Origin: Clostridiaceae bacterium
GTDB lineage: Bacteria; Bacillota; Clostridia; Peptostreptococcales; Peptostreptococcaceae
Reading direction: 5' to 3'
Assembly (NCBI GenBank): GCA_902362365.1
Contig: CABIVQ010000009.1
Location: forward strand, 1-64,000
Length of the DNA: 64,000 nt
Shown here: positions 8,766-16,908 of the stretch, piece by piece
Layout: every line of letters starts with the position of its first letter
How positions within the stretch are numbered: position 1 is the first letter of the stretch
The notes under the pieces: generated by a model
Database searches by the model: none
What the model saw: the letters and a program-made list of their open reading frames with translations, nothing else
Told to the model about the DNA's origin: nothing
Program-made: the position numbers and the translations under genes

Positions 8766-8770
8766 ATTTA

Positions 8771-8959
8771 TTATTCTACAGTTATTGCACTAACTGGGCA
8801 GCTATCTTGAGCTTCAGCAGCTAAATCTTCTAACTCAGCACTTACTTCATCTGATATAGCAACAGCTAATCCATCATCATCCATATCAAATATTTCTGGG
8901 CATATACCAGTACATGCTCCACAACCTATACAAGTGTCTTTATCTACGAATGCTTTCAT
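8771..8959 (-). CDS. small 4Fe-4S ferredoxin
   Basis: This 62-residue acidic protein has cysteines C10, C13, C16 and C20 in CIGCGACTGICP, and C54 in DSCPVSAI. Three N-terminal cysteines plus C54 fit a single [4Fe-4S] cluster, as in the mono-cluster ferredoxins of clostridia; C20 is a spare. It would carry low-potential electrons in the cytosol; the partner enzymes are not in this window. The start has AGGAGG 8 bases upstream, and the gene is monocistronic. Confidence 0.93.
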   Translation of the reverse strand: MKAFVDKDTCIGCGACTGICPEIFDMDDDGLAVAISDEVSAELEDLAAEAQDSCPVSAITVE

Positions 8960-9059
8960 TGTAAAATCCTCCTAAGTTTAATTTATACTCATTGTATATT
9001 TATCCTTAATTTTACTAATTTAAACATTTTTTCTTAATATTAATACAAAATCTAACATT

Positions 9060-9722
9060 TTATACAACAGTATTTATATCTTCTGACTCTTCTATTTGCT
9101 TAGATTTTTCTTCTTTTTTCTTTTCTATAATAAGTATGACTTTATCAACTAAAAGACCATTGATAACTACAGCTATTAGTGAAAATACTCCTTTTCCAAA
9201 TCCAAAAGTTAATCCGCCACAAACAACCACAAATAAATCTACACACAATAGTGAAATACCTATATTAAATTTAGAATATTTATTTAATATTTTAGCTAGT
9301 ATATCAGTTCCACCTGTTGAAGCATTTAATGCAAAAGCGAGTGCTAAGCCACTAGCTATAATCATTGTTCCTAGTATAACAGCTAAAAATAAATTTGTTG
9401 TTAATGCATAGGAATGAAGTACTTTTTCCATAAAATCCATTACAAAAGATAGAGCAAAACTTGCATATATAGTTTTTAATCCAAAGTCTCCTCCAACTAA
9501 TATAAATGATATAACAAATAATATTAAATTTCCTAAAAAAATTATTGTTCCAACTGATAAACTTGGAACATAGTGGCTGATTACTAAAGCTAGTCCACTC
9601 AGTCCTCCTCCAGCTATTTCATTTGGAGCATAAAAATATTGAATTCCAAAAGCCACTAAAACTACGCCTAATGTTACAAAAACATAGTCTCTTATTGTTA
9701 AGATTAAATTATCCTTTGTCAT
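9060..9722 (-). CDS. YitT-family membrane protein, short form
   Basis: The 220-residue protein has five to six hydrophobic helices and the YitT signature stretches YFYAPNEIAGGGLSGLAL (about 30-47) and NASTGGTDILAKI (about 133-145). Typical YitT proteins are about 280 residues and end in a cytosolic DUF2179 domain; this one stops after a Lys/Glu-rich tail of about 20 residues, so that domain is missing. The transport substrate of the family is not established. The start has GGAAGG upstream. It is a single gene, divergent from the Ca2+/H+ exchanger gene. Confidence 0.85.
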   Translation of the reverse strand: MTKDNLILTIRDYVFVTLGVVLVAFGIQYFYAPNEIAGGGLSGLALVISHYVPSLSVGTIIFLGNLILFVISFILVGGDFGLKTIYASFALSFVMDFMEKVLHSYALTTNLFLAVILGTMIIASGLALAFALNASTGGTDILAKILNKYSKFNIGISLLCVDLFVVVCGGLTFGFGKGVFSLIAVVINGLLVDKVILIIEKKKEEKSKQIEESEDINTVV

Positions 9723-9946
9723 TTATGATATTCCTTCCATATTTTATAATAAATTATTTCTTTCAGAGTTTATATTATACTACAATATCATACTTAATTA
9801 CTATTTTTGATTAATGTTTATTATTATAAAGTATTGGTAATCTAAAATTAACAGTATTTAAAGATAGCTATTTTTTACTGATTATAATAATTTTTCAACA
9901 TCAAGGTTAACATAAATATAGTTTACTTTAATAAAGGAGGTAGTTT

Positions 9947-10990
9947 ATGAAAATCTTGAAATATATGCTTATTTTTATTCCAATAAGCTTTATAGCTAAA
10001 TTTATGAACGCATCAGGTTCTATAATGTTCATATTATCATGCTTATCTATAGTTCCATTAGCTGGTCTTATGGGAGAGGGAACTGAAGAAATATCTTTTT
10101 ATTCAGGTCCTAAAATAGGTGGTTTTTTAAACGGTACATTCGGAAATGCAACAGAACTTATAATATCATTTTTTGCCCTTAAGCAAGGTTTATTTGATGT
10201 AGTTAAATCATCAATTGCAGGAGCAGTAATAGGAAATATATTACTAGTAGTTGGAGCAAGTATGCTAGCCGGTGGATTAAAATATAAAACTCAAAAATTC
10301 AATCAAAAAGTTACTGAGGTTTCTTCAAGCATGCTATTATTTGCGGTACTTGGTTTATCTATACCTGCTTTATTTACACATACAGTAGATCCTGCTCTCT
10401 TAAATACAAGATACGAGGGTCTAAGTGTTTTTGTTGCAGTTGTAATGATACTTATTTATGGACTAAGTTTATTCTTTTCTTTTAGTACCCATAAAGATAT
10501 ATATTCCAGCACCAAAGAGGAGGAAGGTCATGCAAAGTGGTCTTTAAATAAATCAATATTTATACTTGTTATCTCTACAGTTCTAATAGCAATAGAAAGT
10601 GAATTTTTAGTTAATGGTATAGAACCTATAACTGAAAGCTTAGGGTGGAGCCAATTCTTTGTCGGTATAATTTTAATACCTATAATAGGTAATGCAGCTG
10701 AACATAGTACTGCAGTCGTTATGGCTAGAAAAGATAAAATGGATGTAGCTCTTGAAATAGCTATCGGCTCTAGTCTTCAAATAATTTTATTTGTAGCTCC
10801 GATTTTGATATTTTTAAGTTTACTTTTCACCCCTATGAGTATAGTTTTTAATGAATTTGAATTAATCGCTCTTATAGCTTCAGTAATTATAGCAAATAGA
10901 GTTTCTCATGATGGTGAATCTAACTGGTTAGAAGGAGTTCAATTACTCGCTGTATATCTTATAATTGCAGCTTCATTTTTTATTCTATAA
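9947..10990 (+). CDS. cax: CaCA-family Ca2+/H+ exchanger
   Basis: This 347-residue protein has about eleven hydrophobic helices. The two inverted alpha repeats of the cation/Ca2+ exchanger family are clear: GNATELIISFFAL (about 65-77) and GNAAEHSTAVVMA (about 247-259), each carrying the ion-binding acidic residue. Length and motifs match the CAX group, which exports cytosolic Ca2+ in exchange for protons. The start ATG has AGGAGG 8 bases upstream. It stands alone, ending in a terminator shared with the PhnA-like gene. Confidence 0.92.
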   Translation: MKILKYMLIFIPISFIAKFMNASGSIMFILSCLSIVPLAGLMGEGTEEISFYSGPKIGGFLNGTFGNATELIISFFALKQGLFDVVKSSIAGAVIGNILLVVGASMLAGGLKYKTQKFNQKVTEVSSSMLLFAVLGLSIPALFTHTVDPALLNTRYEGLSVFVAVVMILIYGLSLFFSFSTHKDIYSSTKEEEGHAKWSLNKSIFILVISTVLIAIESEFLVNGIEPITESLGWSQFFVGIILIPIIGNAAEHSTAVVMARKDKMDVALEIAIGSSLQIILFVAPILIFLSLLFTPMSIVFNEFELIALIASVIIANRVSHDGESNWLEGVQLLAVYLIIAASFFIL

Positions 10991-11008
10991 AGTTAAACTT
11001 TATACGAT

Positions 11009-11044
11009 AAAGGCTTGTCTCAAAATAATTTAAGACAAGCCTTT
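11009..11044. terminator. bidirectional terminator between cax and the PhnA-like gene
   Basis: AAAGGCTTGTCT pairs with AAGACAAGCCTTT around an 11-base loop, with T/A runs on both sides. It serves converging genes. Confidence 0.85.
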
Positions 11045-11053
11045 CTATATTAA

Positions 11054-11398
11054 TTAAGCTTTTTTAACAACGCTAGATTTTAATTTCATAGCTCCAAAGC
11101 CATCTATTTTACATTCTATATCATGTCCATCTGCCGCATCTGGAACTAAACGTATACTTTTTACTTTTGTTCCTATTTTTATAGATGATGAACTTCCCTT
11201 TACTTTAAGGTCTTTTATTACTGTTACAGCATCTCCATCGTTTAGCACGTTTCCATTAACATCTTTTATAACATTTGTTTCTTCAGCTTCAACAGCTGTT
11301 GCACTCCACTCATAAGCACATTCTGGACAAACTAAAAGACTTCCATCTTCGTAAGTATATTCTGAATTACATTTTGGACAATTTGGTAAATTAGTCAT
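11054..11398 (-). CDS. PhnA/YjdM-family zinc-ribbon protein
   Basis: With this start the protein has 114 residues. It contains an N-terminal zinc ribbon (CPKC near 7-10 and CPEC near 24-27) and a C-terminal PhnA domain ([13 protein letters not shown], then [12 protein letters not shown]). Despite the historic PhnA name the family is not a proven phosphonate hydrolase. An ATG ten codons further upstream was rejected because GGAGG lies 10 bases ahead of the chosen ATG. It is monocistronic. Confidence 0.85.
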   Translation of the reverse strand: MTNLPNCPKCNSEYTYEDGSLLVCPECAYEWSATAVEAEETNVIKDVNGNVLNDGDAVTVIKDLKVKGSSSSIKIGTKVKSIRLVPDAADGHDIECKIDGFGAMKLKSSVVKKA

Positions 11399-11732
11399 TA
11401 TATTATTTCCTCCGCTATTTATTATCAAATTTTAAATTATTAATATTATTTTCATATCCCTATTATAAAACTACATTGGGATTTCCTTATAGTCTTATAT
11501 AATATCATATTCTTATAATATTGACAAACCTTCCTATAACCTTTCCTTTATGTTCCTATTAAACTACACTTTTACTAGAAAATATTTATTTTCCTAAAGG
11601 TATCTATGTAAAAAGACTATGATATTTATTATCATAGTCTCAGTAAATATAATTATCATCGATAGTAATATTTAACGAAATATACTAATTTATACTTATA
11701 TTAAACAAGCTACTTCCACACTTTACTTAGAT
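11399..11732. other. gene-free stretch between PhnA-like gene and ymaF
   Basis: This is AT-rich with no plausible reading frame. Its only structure is the hairpin at 11614-11640. The promoter of the PhnA-like gene must lie here but no strong -35/-10 pair stands out. Confidence 0.5.
11614..11640 (-). terminator. terminator after ymaF
   Basis: AGACTATGATA pairs with TATCATAGTCT around a short loop, followed on the minus strand by TTTTT. It lies about 95 bases past the YmaF-like stop. Confidence 0.75.
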
Positions 11733-12173
11733 TTATACTAATGGAGCTTCAATCTGAGTAGTGAAAAGGAATTGATGACAATGCCCGTCAGCAACAGTAG
11801 TATTTCCACATACTAAGTGAACGTGTTTATTAGTACCTGGTATTTTAATTGCTGGACCAGTTGTAACACATATTTTGTGGAAGTGATCAAGAAAATCTGT
11901 TCTATCATTTATCTTATGAACATGATTTTCTCCATCACATATTGTTATAACTTCACCTGTTACTCCTGCAACACGGTGATTATGTCTATCACAGCCTTCT
12001 TCTGCTAATTTAACACTACTTTCATATTCATGAACATGTGTCATTTCCTCTTCTTCATAGCACTTATAACATTTTTTACATTTGCACTCGTCGTGATCTT
12101 TACAATCTTTTTTATATTTATAATCATCATAGTCTTTATAATCTTTTTGACACTTATAATTTTGATAACTCAT
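11733..12173 (-). CDS. His-rich YmaF-family protein with charged Lys/Asp/Cys N-terminal repeats
   Basis: The 146-residue protein has two parts. Residues 1-40 are a low-complexity Tyr/Lys/Asp/Cys tract with DYKDYDDYKYKKD-like repeats followed by CKCKKC. The rest is a YmaF domain with repeated His pairs (HVHEY, DRHNHR, NHVHK, DHFHK, KHVHL, GHCHQ). Six regularly spaced HxH or HxxxH units suggest metal binding. YmaF function is unknown. An ATG five codons upstream was rejected because GGAGAG lies 7 bases before the chosen ATG. The N-terminal tract looks like an addition to the usual YmaF core. Role unknown. Confidence 0.75.
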   Translation of the reverse strand: MSYQNYKCQKDYKDYDDYKYKKDCKDHDECKCKKCYKCYEEEEMTHVHEYESSVKLAEEGCDRHNHRVAGVTGEVITICDGENHVHKINDRTDFLDHFHKICVTTGPAIKIPGTNKHVHLVCGNTTVADGHCHQFLFTTQIEAPLV

Positions 12174-12332
12174 TTTACATCTCTCCATATTATATATTAA
12201 AGTTCTTATAAAGAACCTCAGTATATAATATGGTTAATTGTCAAATAAGTTCTTATTTTATATAATTTTGTAATTTATCCGTACTTATTTCATATTTTAC
12301 TTATATGTTATTTATAGTACTATTATCTATTT

Positions 12333-13760
12333 TTATATTAGACTTTCTATATTATTACCACTTAGAACCAACGTATCTCCACCTTTTATTAGAGTAGATC
12401 CTTTAGGAACTAATATTTTATTATCTCGTTTTATCATAACAATAAGTATTTCTTCTGGTATATTTGCATCCATAATCATTTTATCTATCCATTGACTATC
12501 TTTTGTTATATTAACTTCTAATAAATCAGTATTTATTTCTCCTGTATAATCTGTAAATGTTCTTAGTACTGAACCTTCATCTTCTGTATCAACTAAATCT
12601 AATAAGCTAGCAACCTTAGGTATAAGTGTTCCTTGTATTGCAACAGAGAATAAAGCTATAAAGAATATTATATGGAATATATCATTCTCTATATTAACCC
12701 CATATGTAACTGCGAATATTGCGAAAACAACAGATGCCGCTCCTCTAAGTCCAACCCATGATATAAATAGTTTCTCTTTAATCGTAAACTTAAATGGACT
12801 AAGTATTATGAATGTAGCTAGTGGTCTTGCAATTAATATCATAAATAAAGATATAGATACTGCAGTGACTGTAACATGAGGTAATCTCGATGGGAAAGAT
12901 AGAAGACCTAACATAAAGAATAGTGCTATTTGCATAATCCAAGAAACTCCATCAAAGAAATGGAACATACTTTTCTTTCTAGGTATTTTGCTATTTCCTA
13001 TTATTATTCCTGCAATATACACGCTCAAGTATCCATTTCCTCCTAAAAACTCACTAAATGAATACGAAAGTATTGCAACTGCAGTTACAAATATAGTATA
13101 AAATCCTTCTACTTCAAAATTTGAATGTCTAAGTATGTAAACGGTACCCTTGGCAAGTAAAAAACCTATTATTAACCCAAATATAATCTGCCTAAGTATT
13201 ATCGGAGCTACTGTGACCAAACTTAATTCTCCTGAACTCTTCAGCATAGTCAGTACTATAAGAGTCATCATATAAGCAATCGGGTCATTACTTCCACTTT
13301 CGACTTCTAAAAGTGATGCTAATGAACCTTTTAAGTTTAATTTTTGAGCCCTTAGAACAGCAAATACTGATGCAGCATCTGTAGATGCGACTATTGCTCC
13401 TATTAAAAATCCTTCTAATAATGTAGTCTTTATCACTAAGTGACAGAATAAGCCAGTAAGACCTGCCGTAATTACAACTCCTAATGAAGACATCAATACT
13501 GATGGCACCGCTATAGGTTTAGCCATCTTCCAATTTGTCCCGAAACCTCCATAAAACATAATAAATACTAATCCCAGAGAGCATAAGGTACTTGCCAATT
13601 CATAGTTATCAAAATAAATTCCAACTAATCCATCTGACCCAAACAGCATCCCCAGTACAATAAATATAAGAAGCATAGGCACACCAAATTTATATAATAC
13701 TTTAGTTGATGTTATGCAGATAATTAATACTAAACCACTAATTATCATTAATTCTGTCAT
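12333..13760 (-). CDS. K+/H+ or Na+/H+ antiporter, NhaP2/CvrA type with RCK_C tail
   Basis: The 475-residue protein has about twelve membrane helices of the CPA1 family through residue 385 or so. The family ion site is seen in SGSNDPIAY (near 155-163), and a GLRGAASVVFA segment near 338 matches the conserved helix. The last 75 residues form a TrkA-C/RCK_C domain (NIPEEILIVMI, then LVPKGSTLIKGGD), known to bind nucleotide ligands such as c-di-AMP in related transporters. A c-di-AMP phosphodiesterase gene (gdpP) lies elsewhere in the window, so such control is plausible but inferred. No clear terminator follows. Confidence 0.88.
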   Translation of the reverse strand: MTELMIISGLVLIICITSTKVLYKFGVPMLLIFIVLGMLFGSDGLVGIYFDNYELASTLCSLGLVFIMFYGGFGTNWKMAKPIAVPSVLMSSLGVVITAGLTGLFCHLVIKTTLLEGFLIGAIVASTDAASVFAVLRAQKLNLKGSLASLLEVESGSNDPIAYMMTLIVLTMLKSSGELSLVTVAPIILRQIIFGLIIGFLLAKGTVYILRHSNFEVEGFYTIFVTAVAILSYSFSEFLGGNGYLSVYIAGIIIGNSKIPRKKSMFHFFDGVSWIMQIALFFMLGLLSFPSRLPHVTVTAVSISLFMILIARPLATFIILSPFKFTIKEKLFISWVGLRGAASVVFAIFAVTYGVNIENDIFHIIFFIALFSVAIQGTLIPKVASLLDLVDTEDEGSVLRTFTDYTGEINTDLLEVNITKDSQWIDKMIMDANIPEEILIVMIKRDNKILVPKGSTLIKGGDTLVLSGNNIESLI

Positions 13761-14015
13761 TAAATTCCCCCTTTTATTTTATATATTAATTTTTATTATT
13801 TTAGTCTATAACCTTATAGTTCATATACACTCTTAATTCATTTTATAAATAATTTATAAATACTTTTTATTATTCTACATTAGTTGGATAAATATGTCTA
13901 TTAACTTTACGTTAAAAATAACAGGATTATATATATATTTACTCTTATTTTTTGATCAAAACTATATAACTTTCAATATATATCAAAACATATGCTGAAA
14001 TTAAAAACCGCATCA

Positions 14016-14037
14016 CTTATTTATGATACGGTTCTCC
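14016..14037 (-). repeat. rlmH-end repeat, distal copy (att-like)
   Basis: On the minus strand it reads GGAGAACCGTATCATAAATA then AG. It matches the rlmH 3' end at 24184-24205 in 21 of 22 positions; the difference is TATCAT here versus TATCAC in rlmH. It sits in an inverted structure: CACTTA, GATACGG / CCGTATC, TAAGTG, centred at 14033. Confidence 0.7.
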
Positions 14038-14194
14038 GTATCGGTGTTAAGTGAGGTTGTAAACTTGCTCATTACTTTTCTCCTTTTCTAATATACTTTT
14101 AAAATTATAATTTAATTACGAGCTACATCCCCATATTATTCTATATAGTAATGTTCAAATTCAACATAGTTGCTCCAAAATTTCTTAACCTAAA

Positions 14195-14228
14195 AGAAGA
14201 AGGAGCATCCTTAACTGATACTCCTTCT
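14195..14228 (-). terminator. hairpin downstream of the small membrane protein gene
   Basis: AGAAGGAG pairs with CTCCTTCT around an 18-base loop, with TCTTTT after it on the minus strand. It could end transcription of the genes at 14350-16752. Confidence 0.5.
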
Positions 14229-14349
14229 CAAAACTTACTTTATATCCAATTGCTTGTTATCCTTTACCATCTTACCCCATTCCCCTAACATCATAATAAC
14301 TTTCTCAAGTGAATATCAAGAGTTTTCTAAATTAATCCTTAACAGCTAG

Positions 14350-14712
14350 TTAATCTTTTAAATATTCTATTAATTCTTCTAATTCATTATCATCTTTATT
14401 TAATTTATCAAAGTCTTCTAAATCACTTTTTATATCTTTTTTTACTTCCTTTTTAACATTTAATCCACTGATAATATATCCCATAGAAAATGTTGCTATT
14501 GAATAAAATGCATATGGTAATGATGAATTAATGTAATATGTTATTACCATTAATATACTTTTACTTACCACAATCCTATTTGATGCTACAAGTGATAATA
14601 TATATACATGTGAATTATATATAGTTAATAATGTATATACTAATATAATTATTGAAATAACATATAATACTTTACTTATTAAATTTATATCTTTAAAATG
14701 TTTTACTTCCAT
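14350..14712 (-). CDS. small two-helix membrane protein of unknown function
   Basis: I do not recognise this 120-residue protein. It has a hydrophobic helix near residues 13-32, another near 60-85, and a Lys/Asp/Glu-rich cytosolic tail (KKDIKSDLEDFDKL onward). The ATG is preceded by AGAGGTGG. It follows the ABC ATPase gene by 37 bases on the same strand, so it is likely co-transcribed with the exporter, perhaps as an accessory subunit. That role is inferred only from position. Confidence 0.6.
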   Translation of the reverse strand: MEVKHFKDINLISKVLYVISIIILVYTLLTIYNSHVYILSLVASNRIVVSKSILMVITYYINSSLPYAFYSIATFSMGYIISGLNVKKEVKKDIKSDLEDFDKLNKDDNELEELIEYLKD

Positions 14713-14749
14713 ACTTAAGCCACCTCTTATAAAAGCTTATTAATTTTTA

Positions 14750-15382
14750 TTAATTAATCTGTATTAGTTTTTTATTTTTTAACACAAGTACAACATCCGC
14801 TTTTTTAGCTAATTCCTTACTATGAGTAACCACTATTACGCATTTTTCATGTTTATGTGCACTTACTTTTAATATTTCTATAATTTCATCAGCTGTATCA
14901 CTATCTAAATTTCCTGTTGGCTCATCTGCTAATATTACTGGTGAATCTGTAACAAGTGTTCTTGCAATGGCAACACGCTGTTGCTGCCCCCCTGATAATT
15001 GTAATACGTTTCTATTAACTTCATCATCAGTTAATCCTAAATTGTTTAAAATTTTCTTATCTGCCTTAGGATTAACTATCTTTAAATTTTCTAAAGGTGT
15101 CATATAATCAATTAAATTATAATTTTGAAAAATTAATGAAATATTGCTTTTTCTATGATTCTCATACCCTTTTACTTTTATATTTTGATTATTATATAAT
15201 ATTTCACCATTTCTAGGTTCATCTAATCCAGCCAGTAATGATAATAATGTTGTTTTTCCTGAACCAGAAACCCCTAAAATAGCATAAAATTTTCCTTTTT
15301 CAAATTCCATGCTTATATCATTTAAAACTCTTTTTCCATTTTTATATGAATAATTAACTTTATTTAATGCTAAAATTGACAT
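14750..15382 (-). CDS. ABC transporter ATP-binding protein, LolD/MacB/BceA type
   Basis: The 210-residue ATPase has Walker A GVSGSGKTT (near 37-45), signature LSGGQQQRVAIA (near 130-141), Walker B VILADEPTGNLD (near 150-161) and a switch His in VVTHS. The QQQR signature and DEPTGNLDS motif are typical of ATPases that pair with FtsX/MacB-fold permeases in lipid or peptide export or antimicrobial-peptide resistance. It follows the permease gene by 11 bases and has GGAGG before its ATG. The substrate is not known. Confidence 0.88.
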   Translation of the reverse strand: MSILALNKVNYSYKNGKRVLNDISMEFEKGKFYAILGVSGSGKTTLLSLLAGLDEPRNGEILYNNQNIKVKGYENHRKSNISLIFQNYNLIDYMTPLENLKIVNPKADKKILNNLGLTDDEVNRNVLQLSGGQQQRVAIARTLVTDSPVILADEPTGNLDSDTADEIIEILKVSAHKHEKCVIVVTHSKELAKKADVVLVLKNKKLIQIN

Positions 15383-15393
15383 TTATCTTCCTC

Positions 15394-16752
15394 CTAGCTC
15401 ATTTTGGATAATATTTCTTTTGGTTTTAATCTAATTATTGATGCTGATGATGCCATTACTGAAAGTATAATAATAACTGTTCCTATAACATACACATAAA
15501 TTAATTCTTCAAACTCTACTTTTACATCTATTTCATCTACTGTACGAGTTGCTAAAGAACTATTAGCATCATTTCCTAATGAAAGTCCTCCAAATCCATT
15601 TTTAACGTCTTGAACCGCTTGCTTACTTGCTTGTGCAACTATTGTATTTCCTATATTTTGTGAAATTACCTTGCTTGATAAATATGATCCTCCAAAAGCT
15701 AATATACTTATAAGTAATAATTCAATTATATATTGAGAAATAATATTAAACTTTGAAACTCCTATTGAAAGTAATATACCGGTTTCATGAACTCTTCCTT
15801 GAATCCAAAATGCTAACACTAATGAAAGTATTATTATTCCAGCTATTATTGCTCCAATTAAAACCATATTTATAATCTTATCTAAAGAATCAAAAGACTT
15901 AGATAAAGCTAAAAATGTATCTTCACTTTTTACTATTGTATACTTATTCCAATCAGCAGAAATATCTTTAAATTTTGATGTTACTTTATCTACATCAGTA
16001 TCTGTATTGAAAGTAGCATTTGTATATTTTACATTTCCATCTGAATATCCATATAAAGTTTTAATAGTATCTACATCAGTAATTAAAAGATTTTCTGACA
16101 TTTCTAATTTATGTCCAACTCTTTCAGTATTTTCACTTTCAAAAATACCTACGATTTCAAGGTCATAATCATCTTTAGATAAAGTTGATGCATTAAAATC
16201 TACAGCACTCTTTGTTGCTTTTATAGTATCTCCAACTTTTAAATTATTTGCTTCTGCTAGAGCCTTATGAATTAATACCTTGTTTTTATCAGTAGCAACA
16301 ATATGTCTACCATCAATAAGCTTTAATGATTTACTTATAAACTTAATACCATATTCTGAATTTTTATGTGCTTCTACAGAAAAAAGTTTTTCATATTTAT
16401 AATCATCATTATATTGAACTACATTTTTTTCAGGTTTTATATAATTTACATTTTCTAAATCTAAACCAACTCCTTGAATTGCTGCATCATAATTCTTAAC
16501 ACCTTCTACCTTTGAGCCCTTATCAATTAAACTTTCTGGAATTGTTCCTTCAAAATTACTCGCAAGATTAGCTTGTAATTCAAAAGTATTTGCCATATCC
16601 TTGTTTGAATCTTGTCTTGCTATATTTGCTGCCTTTTTAATTGAAATCCCACTTAAAACTGCCGTTGCTATTCCAAATAATATAAATAGCATAATAATAC
16701 TTTTTATTTTTTTTCTTGTTATATATAATATTGATCTCTTAAATACATTCAT
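15394..16752 (-). CDS. FtsX/MacB-fold ABC transporter permease
   Basis: The 452-residue permease has one TM helix at about 15-35, a large extracellular MacB-type periplasmic-core domain (about 36-290), and three C-terminal TM helices (about 293-316, 340-358, 418-438), the classic type VII ABC topology. Such transporters work as mechanotransmitters or peptide/lipid exporters. It sits directly before the ATPase gene and just after a two-component system on the same strand, separated from it by a terminator at 16887-16908. The start has AGGAGG 9 bases upstream. Likely controlled by the adjacent regulators; that is inferred. Confidence 0.87.
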   Translation of the reverse strand: MNVFKRSILYITRKKIKSIIMLFILFGIATAVLSGISIKKAANIARQDSNKDMANTFELQANLASNFEGTIPESLIDKGSKVEGVKNYDAAIQGVGLDLENVNYIKPEKNVVQYNDDYKYEKLFSVEAHKNSEYGIKFISKSLKLIDGRHIVATDKNKVLIHKALAEANNLKVGDTIKATKSAVDFNASTLSKDDYDLEIVGIFESENTERVGHKLEMSENLLITDVDTIKTLYGYSDGNVKYTNATFNTDTDVDKVTSKFKDISADWNKYTIVKSEDTFLALSKSFDSLDKIINMVLIGAIIAGIIILSLVLAFWIQGRVHETGILLSIGVSKFNIISQYIIELLLISILAFGGSYLSSKVISQNIGNTIVAQASKQAVQDVKNGFGGLSLGNDANSSLATRTVDEIDVKVEFEELIYVYVIGTVIIILSVMASSASIIRLKPKEILSKMS

Positions 16753-16886
16753 ATTTATGTCCTCCTTGTTTATTAACTTGAGTACATTCTATTAGCCTAA
16801 TATGAAATATTTATGAAATTAAAAAATTAAATTTATAAAATTCATTAATAATCTTATTAATTATATTATTTTTTATAAAAAAATAA

Positions 16887-16908
16887 GGATATTAACAGTC
16901 TAATATCC
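16887..16908 (-). terminator. terminator overlapping the end of the second kinase gene
   Basis: GGATATT pairs with AATATCC and is followed on the minus strand by TTATTTTTTT. It overlaps the stop codon of the histidine kinase and separates it from the ABC permease gene, which therefore needs its own promoter. Confidence 0.75.

Larger units (their letters stand above)
13761..14349. other. gene-free stretch holding the left island boundary
   Basis: This 589-base stretch holds no intact gene. It contains the rlmH-end-like repeat at 14016-14037 within a larger inverted repeat, a hairpin at 14195-14228, and on the minus strand a short frame (about 14250-14330, reading YSLEKVIMMLGEWGKMV) that is interrupted upstream by a stop. 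That frame looks like the tail of a dead gene, but I do not recognise it. Confidence 0.5.

Noticed and set aside
16601..16795. Plus-strand small frame before the ABC permease
   Set aside because: It is antisense to the permease N-terminal TM helix and has no ribosome binding site.
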